From: Chloroflexota bacterium
Lineage (GTDB): Bacteria; Chloroflexota; UBA5177; JANWHV01
Assembly (NCBI GenBank): GCA_028287725.1
Contig: JAQBPC010000086.1
Location: 1-18,376 of the forward strand
Length of the DNA: 18,376 nt
Reading direction: 5' to 3'
How positions within the stretch are numbered: the stretch's first letter is position 1; every line of letters begins with the position of its first letter. The notes under the pieces were generated by a model. That model saw only the letters and a list, made by a program, of their open reading frames with translations. It was not told the origin of the DNA and did no database searches. The translations under genes and the position numbers were made by a program. This document shows, piece after piece, positions 6,564-14,136 of this stretch.

Positions 6564-8426
6564 CTACGAGTTGAGCATGATCGGCGTACCCTGGACCTGT
6601 AGGGCCGTCTCTGCCTGAATCGACATCTCGAGGGCCTTCATTGACAGCGTCGTTTCACCCTGAACGTTAGTGGTTATTCCCTGGACTTTTGCCTCGCCGG
6701 CCTGTGCCTGCATGGCGCAAGAGTCTTTGGCGTTCAGCGAGATGTTCGTGCCGCTCACCTTCACGTCACCCAGGGCGTTCAGCTCGAGATCGCCCTGGGC
6801 CGTTATGGTGATCTTGGAGCTGGTGGTATCGATGCTGATGGAGTTATTTCCCGATTTGTCGATAATAGTGATCTTCTCCTGACCATCCGCATCGTCGAGC
6901 GTCACCTTGTGCCCTGCTTGCGTCTTAATTGACACCTGTTGTTTCGCTTCGGTGTCGTCCAGGACGATCACATGCCCAGTGCGCGACTGAATGATCCGCT
7001 GATTGACCGTGCCGCTCTCACCGACAACCGTATTAATGTCCTTTGGCGGCGCATCCTGACCGTTCCATAGGCCGCCGATCACGTATGCCTTGTTCACGTC
7101 GCCGTGCTCGAACGCGACAAGCACCTCGTCGCCTACTTCCGGCATCCAGTACATGCCGCGTGTGCCCCCGGCACCCGGCGCGGCAAGCCGGGCCCAGTCG
7201 GATTCGATGTCGTTTAGCCAGGGGAACTTTACCTTGACACGGCCCTGGTTCTTGTCGTCGCGGTTGTTGGTCACGGTGGCGACGGCCACGGCAGCGCCCG
7301 CGCCATGCGTGGTAGCTCGGGCCATGCCGCCGATGAGCTCACCCAACGTGTTGCTACGTCGCCCACTGACGGTAATCTGGCTGATATAAGACTGGCGATC
7401 GCCGACCCGATGCGTGGCGCTGGTCACATAGTAGTCGCCGTTGAAGCGGGTACCGAGCGCTTTGAGGCTAATTAACTTACCGGGAGTCAGATCGTGCGAA
7501 CCTATGACTTCCGCTTCAACCTGCACCACACTTCCCTGCAAGTCGTCTGCCAGCGCCTGCGCCACGGTCGTCGCCTCTGATTGCGTGCGCACGGCATGGT
7601 TCGCGACATGCATCGTCGCCGTACCGAAGCGAGCTGCTAGCTCGGAGCCAAGCTGGGGAGGCGCATCGCCCTTGACCGTTAGCGCGCCCGAGCGCGATCT
7701 GCCGACCACAGCCTGCTTGGTCGCCGGATCCCATCCTTGTACGGTGACGCCACCGACCTGTCCGGCACTCGTGACCCGCAGGTTTAGGCGGCGCACATTA
7801 TCCCCGAGTGCCGCCGACGCCGTGGCGGCCCCATCCAGATGGGGCTTGCGGAAATGCAGCGTGGTGCCTGATACAAACAGCTCGTAGCCGTTGCGCCGAG
7901 CCCTCTCCAGCAAGAACTCCCAATTGGTTTGATTATTTTGTGCGACGTAGTCGAATACCTCGCTGGTTGAATCCGTCGCTCCCTGAAGGCCAGATTCCGA
8001 GGCGATCGTGGTTGCTATATCGGAGTCCGTGACATTGAGGAAGGTGCGGCTTTGGCGGCCGCGTTGCAGTCGATGCGCTCGGTTGTACCCGCGCACCGAG
8101 TAACGAGGCGCGGCGTCATCATCTATAGTCAACTCAAGCGCGGTAATCTCACCTTTGAACACGACGGCAGGGCTCTCGCCATGGCCCATCGTGATTTCCA
8201 GGTCGGCGCCGATCGGGAGGAAATCTGTCCGATTCGCCAGGCCGAGGAGGAGAGGACTCTCCGAAGGGTTCGGCGCTACATCGCGGAAGGAAATCGACGC
8301 CGCGTCGGGCAGATGAAGGTTCTGCTCAACCGTGATCATCGTTATCTGGTTCAAGGGATGAGCGTTTAACGGCATCCCATTTACTTTCACCTCGAAGGTG
8401 CTGTAGTGCGCGCGCGGGTCAGGCAT
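6564..8426 (-). CDS. VgrG-like central spike (gp27/gp5-type, Afp8-like)
   Basis: This 620-residue protein forms the trimeric hub and needle at the tip of the tube. Residues about 1-370 correspond to the gp27/gpD-like hub (VFDYVAQNNQTNWEFLLERARRN is typical). Residues about 383-455 form the gp5 OB-fold (GRVKVKFPWLN, WARLAAPGAGG, YWMPEVGDEVLVAFEHGD). Residues about 480-620 are short repetitive beta strands (VSIKTQAGHKVTLDD, KITITAQGDLELNALGDVKV) expected to form a triple-stranded beta-helix spike. No lysozyme or effector domain is inserted or appended. GGGAG lies 6 nt before the ATG. The gene is 12 bp downstream of the LysM gene. A PAAR tip gene, often found nearby, is not present. Confidence 0.94.
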   Translation of the reverse strand: MPDPRAHYSTFEVKVNGMPLNAHPLNQITMITVEQNLHLPDAASISFRDVAPNPSESPLLLGLANRTDFLPIGADLEITMGHGESPAVVFKGEITALELTIDDDAAPRYSVRGYNRAHRLQRGRQSRTFLNVTDSDIATTIASESGLQGATDSTSEVFDYVAQNNQTNWEFLLERARRNGYELFVSGTTLHFRKPHLDGAATASAALGDNVRRLNLRVTSAGQVGGVTVQGWDPATKQAVVGRSRSGALTVKGDAPPQLGSELAARFGTATMHVANHAVRTQSEATTVAQALADDLQGSVVQVEAEVIGSHDLTPGKLISLKALGTRFNGDYYVTSATHRVGDRQSYISQITVSGRRSNTLGELIGGMARATTHGAGAAVAVATVTNNRDDKNQGRVKVKFPWLNDIESDWARLAAPGAGGTRGMYWMPEVGDEVLVAFEHGDVNKAYVIGGLWNGQDAPPKDINTVVGESGTVNQRIIQSRTGHVIVLDDTEAKQQVSIKTQAGHKVTLDDADGQEKITIIDKSGNNSISIDTTSSKITITAQGDLELNALGDVKVSGTNISLNAKDSCAMQAQAGEAKVQGITTNVQGETTLSMKALEMSIQAETALQVQGTPIMLNS

Positions 8427-8438
8427 GGGCGGCTCCCT

Positions 8439-9110
8439 CTAGACGTTCGGTATGACGAGCCGCTGGCCAGGCTGCAGCTGGCGCGGATTTTCAAGTTCAT
8501 TGGCCGCAGCGATGGGTCGCCAGCGGGTCGCGTCGCCGTACTCGCGAAAAGCGACGAGGTCGAGCGTATCGCCCTGCTGGACAGTGTACGAAGATCGAAC
8601 GCCATCCCCTCCGGACGTGGGATTCTGGGCTTTGTACGTGCCTTCCTCCTCGGCCTGTTGCAGCTCCACGTCCGCGGTCGCGCGCACCGGCTTACCCTGA
8701 CTGGTGAACAGCGTGAAGCGCAAGTTCAAACTTGTGATAACACCTTTAAAACTCCAGTAATCGCCCCAATGGAACGTGCAGATCGGAGGGCGTCCTTTTT
8801 GGGTATGTGGGTCAACATTCTTTGTCGAGGGCGCGATTTGCATCAATTTGAGCAATTTCTCGGTGTATTCCCGCACATCCTGCATCTCGGCTTCAGCGCC
8901 ACTGTAGGTGTCGAAGAAGAGCTGGAAGGACATGGTCATAATGCCGCCACCGCCAAAGTTGGGTGGCGGCACATTGTTTCCGGTAAGTGGCTCGGCCGGC
9001 CAGCTATTGCGCTTGGCGAAGGAATAGTCGGTCGGATTGAAAAGGCATGTCAGCCGTTCGCCGATATTGTCGTTGTTGAGAATGTAGGCTTTCGCAAGCT
9101 GGACCGGCAT
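8439..9110 (-). CDS. LysM-domain baseplate/hub adaptor (Afp7-like)
   Basis: This 223-residue protein has an N-terminal domain of about 155 residues typical of the eCIS tail protein next to the spike (CLFNPTDYSFAKRNSWP, then MTMSFQLFFDTY, then FHWGDYWSFKGVITSLNLRFTLF). A C-terminal LysM domain spans about 174-222 (SSYTVQQGDTLDLVAFREYGD...RPIAAAN...LQPGQRLVIPN). In P2 gpX, T4 gp53 and Afp7, the LysM module clamps neighbouring tail proteins together rather than binding peptidoglycan. I read it the same way here. An AGAGGA site lies about 9 nt before the ATG, directly after the stop codon of the DUF4157 gene. Confidence 0.93.
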   Translation of the reverse strand: MPVQLAKAYILNNDNIGERLTCLFNPTDYSFAKRNSWPAEPLTGNNVPPPNFGGGGIMTMSFQLFFDTYSGAEAEMQDVREYTEKLLKLMQIAPSTKNVDPHTQKGRPPICTFHWGDYWSFKGVITSLNLRFTLFTSQGKPVRATADVELQQAEEEGTYKAQNPTSGGDGVRSSYTVQQGDTLDLVAFREYGDATRWRPIAAANELENPRQLQPGQRLVIPNV

Positions 9111-9123
9111 CGTTATGTTCCTC

Positions 9124-12100
9124 TCAGCGCATCAGATCGGACAGAAAACCGCCGGAACGTTCATGGTCGAGGATCAGCTGATGTTTCAAACGCTCAATCA
9201 CACGCTCCGCCAGGTCGTCGATATCAGGCGCGCTCGAAAGTGACGTGTCGCCGGCGTTGGCTGCAATTTGGGATGGATATGTATCGGTCTGCATGCCCGG
9301 CACCTGCACAGCTCCTGGCTCGCGGCGCTGTACCGCGCCCGCCGGTATGGCGACTACAGGCGAGCCCCCTGAAAGACTGCGATCGCCGGCATGGTGTCCA
9401 AAAGGTTCGCCGGGAGACGTGCGCGCAGGCGGGGCAAGGATGACCGAGGTGCGTTGTGTCATCGTCGAGCTGTTACTGGCCCACGTGCCGCGAGTATGAG
9501 CCGTGTCGTGGCGCGGTAATGCGACCGCCCGGCTGATCAGCGTCTCTCCGAACGGAGTGGGTGCTGCGGCCAAGGCAAAGGCAGGCTGGGTCTCCCCGTC
9601 GGCAGTCGGCTGGCGCATGAGCGCAGCTGCGGCGCTGGCTGGCAGCACAGAGGTGCTGGCGAGATCTAATGCAGAGCTCACCGGCACCGCACTTGGCCAG
9701 CCAGTCACGCTGGTACGCCGGGCAAGAGGCGTTCGGCCAGATCTGGTAGGCAATGAAGGGATGCGGACGGCAGACGTGGTAAGTGCATTGGCGGAGCGCC
9801 GCATGATCACGCCAGGCGGCGTTGCCGCGTTGCTATCGCCGTTGGCTGAAGTCTCAGGCTGAGCAACAGAAGGCAACGCAATGCGGGGCGCAACAAGGGG
9901 GAACGATCGGGCAATGCTGGTGGCACGATTTGCTGGCAGTCCCAAACCTTGATAGCCGAGAGGCAGGACAACGGACCTGCTCGTGCCGAACGGCGCTCGC
10001 GCCCGCACGGCACGAGCAGGGGATGCGTGAGCTCCCGACCATCGTTGAATCGCGGCAACCGTCGTTCCATTCGCTCCACCTGCAAGTGCCCGAGCTTGCA
10101 GGTGGTGAACAGGCAGTGCGGTAATACCGGTGGCGACGCCGGCAGCGGTCCCCGATGGACCCGGTACTTGCGCAGGCGTCCCCGCAGCGCCGGACAGGTC
10201 AACGCTACGCAATATAAAGGATGCCGGAAGCGCCACGCTCGGGCGCATTCCCGACCCAGGCACGGCGGCTGGCGATGAGGCGGCGACACCCCTTGGTCCC
10301 TCCTGCGTCACCGCACTGGTAGTCGCGGCCACAACTGGGTAGTACAATGCTTGCTCACGCCGGAGACCCAATTCCTGCCCCAGCTCGCCACGCTCAGCCA
10401 AAGCGCTCAGGACTGGCGAGGTACGTTGCTGCGCCAGTGCGACGGGCCCGGACGCAGCTCCATGAACGCTGAGCATCACCTGGGGCAGGCGAACAGCCCC
10501 GATGGTTGTGCCATTGAACATTCCTGCAACGTTGGGGAATCCCGTGGCGGCTTGTGCGTTGGCGCCAGACCGCGTCTGGATGACCCCTGAGCGAATCGTG
10601 GAGTCCCTCCAGCCTGCATTTGTCTGGATAGGCACAGCCCCCGAGGCCGCCCGCAGGCTAGGCGCTGATGATTGGAGCTGCGTGCTCGCTCGAAGCGCGG
10701 CCAGCTTGAGGTTGCCGGCGGGCGAGAGCTGAGCGGATGGCATCTTGAATTGCTCCGCAGGCATACCCGGCACATTTGCAGGCAGGAAACGCCGGCTAAT
10801 GAGCACACTCCTGCCACCAGGTCCGCCTGTCACACTCCCACCTGATAGACTTTTCGAAATTACTGAAGCAGGCTCACTCTGGCTGCTCCCCGGCAAGAAA
10901 TTTGATACCGTGCGTGGCGGTAAAGTGGCACCGCCGGGAGTTGCCCACGCCGGCAGCTCTTCAGGAATGCCCGAGTGCGATCTGCCTACAACAGGTGATG
11001 CGAGCGAGAACGGTCGCGTGTACCTCGTGTCAGGGAGGCCGAGTACGCCCGTGCTGGTAGCAGATGCCCAGGCGGCGCGGTCCTGACCGAATCGCCGCTG
11101 CACTCCGGCCACCAGTGACCCTGGAGCCGCCGCGCCGGGTTCGCTCCCGAATGTACGCTGTACCGCGTTCCAGCCTGGGGAAGCAGGCCCGCTTGCTCCC
11201 GTACTGGAAAGGTGCCGCGCAGGAGTTTGGACCAGAGTCTCCGGCGCGCTTCGTACGCTGGGAGTCAGATACCTGTCGCTAGTCGTGCGCTCGCCGGCGT
11301 GGTTGATACGCTGTGCCGCTGATGCAGGAAAGGCCAGGCGCTGTAGTAGCATGCCGGGCTCGAACGCCCGTAGCAACCGTGCCTCAGTATGGAGGGCCTG
11401 TTGCTCCAGGTGTGCCGGCTCAGGCGAAGTGTCGAGCCATTGCGCACCTGCTGCAGCTTTACGCTGCGGTACGGCCACCGGAATGTGCTGCATCACGTGT
11501 GTCAGCTCGTGGCCTAGCAGCGCCAGCCCGGCAGCCGTGGCCGGTTGGTACATGCCTCGTCCAAAATAAATGTTCTTGTCGAGCCTAAACGCTTGGGCCG
11601 AAAGCAGGTTGGCCGCGCGTTCAGCCGTGCTACCGGTATGAATCCGCACATGGTCGAACCGCCTACCCAGACCGCGTTCCATCACGCGCTGCATGACCGG
11701 ATCGAGCGGCTGTCCTGCACTTTGTGCCGCCAGCGAGACGGCGGCAACACGGCGGGCCGTACCGGGCTCGGCCACGCCAGGGACCGCTTTCCGCTGTAAG
11801 CTGGCCGTCAGGCGCAACACCCCTGGAAGGGATGTGAAACCAGGAGTATAAGGTGGCTCGGATCGCACAGCTTCGGCCGCATCCGCCTCTTCAGGTGGTC
11901 GCGGGACGGCCTCGGCAAACGCGACGAGAAGCTGTTCGTTACCAGGACTTTCCTGTTGCCACTGCTGCCTTCGGTGGAGTCGCGACACGATTGCATGCCG
12001 CTGCTGTTCGGCAAGGGGTCGAGCGGCAAACCTCTGGCTGTATGTCACGCCCGTCCAATTGGAGGCAGGCGTATCGGACTCGAACGTGCCAGGCTCAGGC

Positions 12101-12588
12101 GCGGCATGTGAGGCGCCGTGACCAGGCGCCAAGCCGGCTACCGCTGCCGGACTTGATAGCGCGATCGTTTTGGCCGAGCGAGTTAAGGACCGCAATGCCG
12201 CGAGCCCGGCTAAGGTCTCCAGCAGTCGGCGGTTAGCCGCTAAAGTGTTTGATTGCAAAGGCCCAGTGTCGGCCGGTGTGACGGCGTAACGCCGCAGCAG
12301 TTCGTCCCAGAGCCTGCCAGCCCCTATCAAACCTGGTAGCCTCGGCGGCAGGACACCTGTAGCTCTGGACTGTAGCAACGTGGGCCGCACCCTGCCCACC
12401 ATGGCGCGGTCCAGCAGCGGTTCGGAAAAGGAACGGTGACGCCCGGCGAGACGCTCCGCGCGCATCCTACCGACACGTGACAGGCCATGTCGCCCGCTCA
12501 GCGGTCGACCCTTGCGCACGCGCCGGCTGCCCGGGCGGACGGCATCAGCCACGGGTAATCCGCTTGAATGCGCCACAGGCGAACTCAA
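9124..12588 (-). CDS. Giant DUF4157 (HELTH) protein, eCIS-associated, largely disordered
   Basis: This frame has up to 1,154 codons. Near residues 295-370 is a DUF4157 domain: LDPVMQRVMERGLGRRFDHV, RIHTGSTAERAANLLSAQAF, then GHELTHVMQH with a zinc-metalloprotease HExxH motif at 360-364. Most other residues, especially about 380-1110, are rich in Ala, Ser, Pro, Gly, Thr and Arg and look unstructured. The last 37 residues return to an amphipathic helix (IDDLAERVIERLKHQLILDHERSGG). DUF4157 proteins are among the most frequent eCIS accessory proteins and are suspected effectors or loading factors. The start is uncertain: TTG at 12588, GTG at 12576, or GTG at 12552, which overlaps the tube stop as GTGGCTGA. 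The gene lies where contractile phages usually carry the tape measure. Confidence 0.9.
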   Translation of the reverse strand: MSSPVAHSSGLPVADAVRPGSRRVRKGRPLSGRHGLSRVGRMRAERLAGRHRSFSEPLLDRAMVGRVRPTLLQSRATGVLPPRLPGLIGAGRLWDELLRRYAVTPADTGPLQSNTLAANRRLLETLAGLAALRSLTRSAKTIALSSPAAVAGLAPGHGASHAAPEPGTFESDTPASNWTGVTYSQRFAARPLAEQQRHAIVSRLHRRQQWQQESPGNEQLLVAFAEAVPRPPEEADAAEAVRSEPPYTPGFTSLPGVLRLTASLQRKAVPGVAEPGTARRVAAVSLAAQSAGQPLDPVMQRVMERGLGRRFDHVRIHTGSTAERAANLLSAQAFRLDKNIYFGRGMYQPATAAGLALLGHELTHVMQHIPVAVPQRKAAAGAQWLDTSPEPAHLEQQALHTEARLLRAFEPGMLLQRLAFPASAAQRINHAGERTTSDRYLTPSVRSAPETLVQTPARHLSSTGASGPASPGWNAVQRTFGSEPGAAAPGSLVAGVQRRFGQDRAAWASATSTGVLGLPDTRYTRPFSLASPVVGRSHSGIPEELPAWATPGGATLPPRTVSNFLPGSSQSEPASVISKSLSGGSVTGGPGGRSVLISRRFLPANVPGMPAEQFKMPSAQLSPAGNLKLAALRASTQLQSSAPSLRAASGAVPIQTNAGWRDSTIRSGVIQTRSGANAQAATGFPNVAGMFNGTTIGAVRLPQVMLSVHGAASGPVALAQQRTSPVLSALAERGELGQELGLRREQALYYPVVAATTSAVTQEGPRGVAASSPAAVPGSGMRPSVALPASFILRSVDLSGAAGTPAQVPGPSGTAAGVATGITALPVHHLQARALAGGANGTTVAAIQRWSGAHASPARAVRARAPFGTSRSVVLPLGYQGLGLPANRATSIARSFPLVAPRIALPSVAQPETSANGDSNAATPPGVIMRRSANALTTSAVRIPSLPTRSGRTPLARRTSVTGWPSAVPVSSALDLASTSVLPASAAAALMRQPTADGETQPAFALAAAPTPFGETLISRAVALPRHDTAHTRGTWASNSSTMTQRTSVILAPPARTSPGEPFGHHAGDRSLSGGSPVVAIPAGAVQRREPGAVQVPGMQTDTYPSQIAANAGDTSLSSAPDIDDLAERVIERLKHQLILDHERSGGFLSDLMR

Positions 12589-13012
12589 TCGTATCCACAG
12601 CGATGGAACTGTCCCCGCCTCTCAGCGCTGGGCCCGTCCATTTGACGGGTATAGCATTCTCCAGTTGCCAGCTGATTGCCGGCGCTCGCTGGGACTCGAC
12701 CGTATCATCGAAGAGGCGAATGGTCAGCGTGTTTCGTGTGATCTTTCCTTCGAGCACGTCGCTGTACCAGAGCCAGAGGCGATCATCAAGGACCACGCCG
12801 CGCTTGAGCGTGATATTGCCGACCGTGGATCGAGCCGGCAGCTTGTGCGTATAGCCGTTCAGGCCGCCTTCGGCGTACGAGAATACCTCCGTCGAGACCT
12901 CCAGGCCGGAGCACTCGGTAAAGCTGGCTTGCAAAATTCCCTGCAGCTCCACCCAGAACTTACACGTCACGTAATACTTCGAGTAAGTGCTGTAGTCGAA
13001 ATTCGCGGCCAT
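12545..13012 (-). CDS. Tail tube protein 2 (gp19/TIGR02241-like)
   Basis: This 155-residue protein belongs to the T4 gp19-like tube family. Diagnostic segments are YYVTCKFWVELQGILQASFTECSGLEVST near the start, then LPARSTVGNITLKRGVVLDDRLWLWYSDV, and the strand region WQLENAIPVKWTGPAL with DSSIAVDTIEFACGAFKRI at the end. Compared with tube protein 1 it has a longer N-terminus and different loops. By analogy with paired tube proteins in Afp/PVC, it may form the ring next to the hub, just before the LysM and spike genes. The ATG at 13012 follows an 81-bp gap after the DUF6760-like frame and has no clear ribosome binding site. Confidence 0.92.
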   Translation of the reverse strand: MAANFDYSTYSKYYVTCKFWVELQGILQASFTECSGLEVSTEVFSYAEGGLNGYTHKLPARSTVGNITLKRGVVLDDRLWLWYSDVLEGKITRNTLTIRLFDDTVESQRAPAISWQLENAIPVKWTGPALRGGDSSIAVDTIEFACGAFKRITRG

Positions 13013-13093
13013 GAACTACAACTCATTTCTACATCGGATGGCTCTGTACCGAGCTCGGTCCGAATCACGCCGCCAGGGCACACGCGGTATGTC

Positions 13094-13291
13094 CTAGCGG
13101 CTGTCTCGAAACGCGGCCTGGATCCGTTCCTCGTCCTCTTGGTTTCGGCGGCGATTGATACGATCGATCTCGTCTACCCAGCGCCTACGGTCGGCATGTT
13201 CCAGCTCAAATACCGCCGCGGGCGGCCAGTGGAAGTGGTAGGCGATATATGCTACCTCCTCATAGAGCTGGTCGAGGGGGTAGCTCGCTAC
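13094..13291 (-). CDS. DUF6760-like frame without start codon; predicted C-terminal half of a frameshift fusion
   Basis: This is a short frame of 65 codons from the GTA at 13291 to the TAG at 13096-13094. It carries a clear conserved block, YPLDQLYEEVAYIAYHFHWP, followed by FELEHADRRRWVDEIDRIN and a charged helical tail. I recognise it as the small DUF6760-type protein found next to eCIS tube genes. The frame is open back to a TGA about 25 nt upstream of the GTA but contains no ATG, GTG or TTG before the conserved block. It cannot start translation on its own in the usual way. It is entered precisely by a -1 slip at the G7 run that ends the upstream chaperone-like gene, which would produce a 186-residue fusion (121 + 65). 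Confidence 0.85.
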   Translation of the reverse strand, partial: VASYPLDQLYEEVAYIAYHFHWPPAAVFELEHADRRRWVDEIDRINRRRNQEDEERIQAAFRDSR

Positions 13292-13297
13292 CCCCCC
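13251..13297 (-). promoter_or_regulatory. Predicted -1 programmed ribosomal frameshift signal
   Basis: On the mRNA the heptamer G_GGG_GGG (13297-13291) is in the X_XXY_YYZ register of the upstream gene (GTG GGG GGG TAG). After a 6-nt spacer UAGCGA comes an 11-nt stem arm (GCUACCCCCUC, 13284-13274), a 12-nt loop, and the other arm (GAGGAGGUAGC, 13261-13251): 10 pairs with one C-A mismatch. A Shine-Dalgarno-like GAGGUG lies 14 nt upstream of the heptamer. These are the three usual elements of bacterial -1 frameshifting. Slippage itself is predicted, not shown. Confidence 0.75.
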
Positions 13298-13653
13298 ACT
13301 TCGCTGATGTTCACCTCAACTTCAGTGCCGCAATTTGGACAGGCCACCTTGGTGATATTGGCATCATCCGAGTTGATGCGTTGATAGAAACCTTGCAGGT
13401 AGGCCAGGTCGGTGGAAAACATGTTCTCGACGATCGCGGTAGAGACGTCGTTGAGCGTGCCTAGCTTGGTGATCACCCTGCTCAGCAGGATGATCACCAG
13501 ATAGGCCGGGTTCTGCTTGACACGTGGGTCCCGAAGCGGCGCGATCTCGTCCTGTGCTGTGGACAGCCGCATGGTGCCTTCGCGGTGCACATTGCCCTCA
13601 TAATCGACGAAGCCCTTTGGCAGCGTAAAAGGGAACTCAGTCTGTAGCGTCAT
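13288..13653 (-). CDS. Tail assembly chaperone-like protein (zero-frame product)
   Basis: This 121-residue protein has the look of a phage tail assembly chaperone of the T4/Mu type: FTLPKGFVDYEGNVHREGTMRLSTAQDEI at the start, DPRVKQNPAYLVIILLSRVITKLG in the middle, and a helical SDLAYLQGFYQRIN-type segment (here STDLAYLQGFYQRIN). The C-terminus carries a single CPNCG knuckle and ends EVGG*. Such chaperones keep tape-measure or tube subunits soluble during assembly and are made in short and frameshifted long forms in many phages. The ATG overlaps the stop of tube gene 1 as ATGA. The gene ends on a G7 run and UAG, followed by the DUF6760-like frame. The chaperone role is inferred from pattern, position and this layout. 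Confidence 0.82.
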   Translation of the reverse strand: MTLQTEFPFTLPKGFVDYEGNVHREGTMRLSTAQDEIAPLRDPRVKQNPAYLVIILLSRVITKLGTLNDVSTAIVENMFSTDLAYLQGFYQRINSDDANITKVACPNCGTEVEVNISEVGG

Positions 13654-14093
13654 AACGTCCGCTTCAGGCCTTCGTGCGAGAGCGTGATTTCCTCGGTCAG
13701 TGGCTCATTGCTCTTGGCGTTGATTCCGGAGCTCTTCCAGGAATTGATCCAGCCATTCGTAAAGTCGAACTGGACCACGGCGTCACCCTTGGCGTTCAGC
13801 CCAATGATTGACCCATCCTTGCGTGCCGCCTTGTGGTCGCCGTCAATCACGGCCTGTCGCAGGTTCCACAGGGTCTTGTCGGCGGTGAAGCCACGCTTCA
13901 AGGTGATGTCGCCCCACTTGGTATTGCCGAACTGCTTGATTACCTGCACCCTGCCGGTCGGCCCCACCTGCCGAACCTCGACTGCCTCCGTGTTGTTGTC
14001 GAAGCCGGACACGTCAAAGACGTCGATCTCCTCCATACCCTGGATCTTGAGCTTAAAAGTGTGTGCTGCGATCGGATCGTTTCGGTCAGCCAC
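13650..14093 (-). CDS. Tail tube protein 1 (gp19/TIGR02241-like)
   Basis: This 147-residue protein builds the inner tube. Typical segments are HTFKLKIQGMEEIDVFDVSG near the start, then GRVQVIKQFGNTKWGDITLKRGFTADKTLW, and FDFTNGWINSWKSSGINAKSN with EPLTEEITLSHEGLKR at the end, a good match to the common eCIS tube family. It directly follows the sheath gene with a 43-bp gap, as Afp5 or Afp1 follows sheath genes elsewhere, so it is probably the major tube subunit. The start is GTG, with AAGGGAG a few nt upstream. The stop overlaps the chaperone ATG by 4 nt. Confidence 0.94.
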   Translation of the reverse strand: MADRNDPIAAHTFKLKIQGMEEIDVFDVSGFDNNTEAVEVRQVGPTGRVQVIKQFGNTKWGDITLKRGFTADKTLWNLRQAVIDGDHKAARKDGSIIGLNAKGDAVVQFDFTNGWINSWKSSGINAKSNEPLTEEITLSHEGLKRTL

Positions 14094-14136
14094 TTGCTGC
14101 TCCCTTCTCTGTCACTATTTGCAGATGCTCGGAACC

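Noticed and set aside
8406..9443. 345-codon plus-strand frame
   Set aside because: It is antisense to the LysM and DUF4157 genes, which have clear family patterns. Its translation shows no recognisable domain and matches the codon structure of the opposite strand.
9124..11400. Tandem repeats in the DUF4157 gene
   Set aside because: The region is low-complexity with recurring Pro/Ser/Arg phrases, but I could not find a defined repeat unit by eye in protein or DNA.
13288..13297. The G7 run as a simple sequencing error breaking one continuous gene
   Set aside because: Not excluded, but an 8-G version would just fuse the two frames. The observed 7 Gs give an exact X_XXY_YYZ register directly before the stop, with a stem at the standard 6-nt distance. 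That combination is better explained as a recoding signal.
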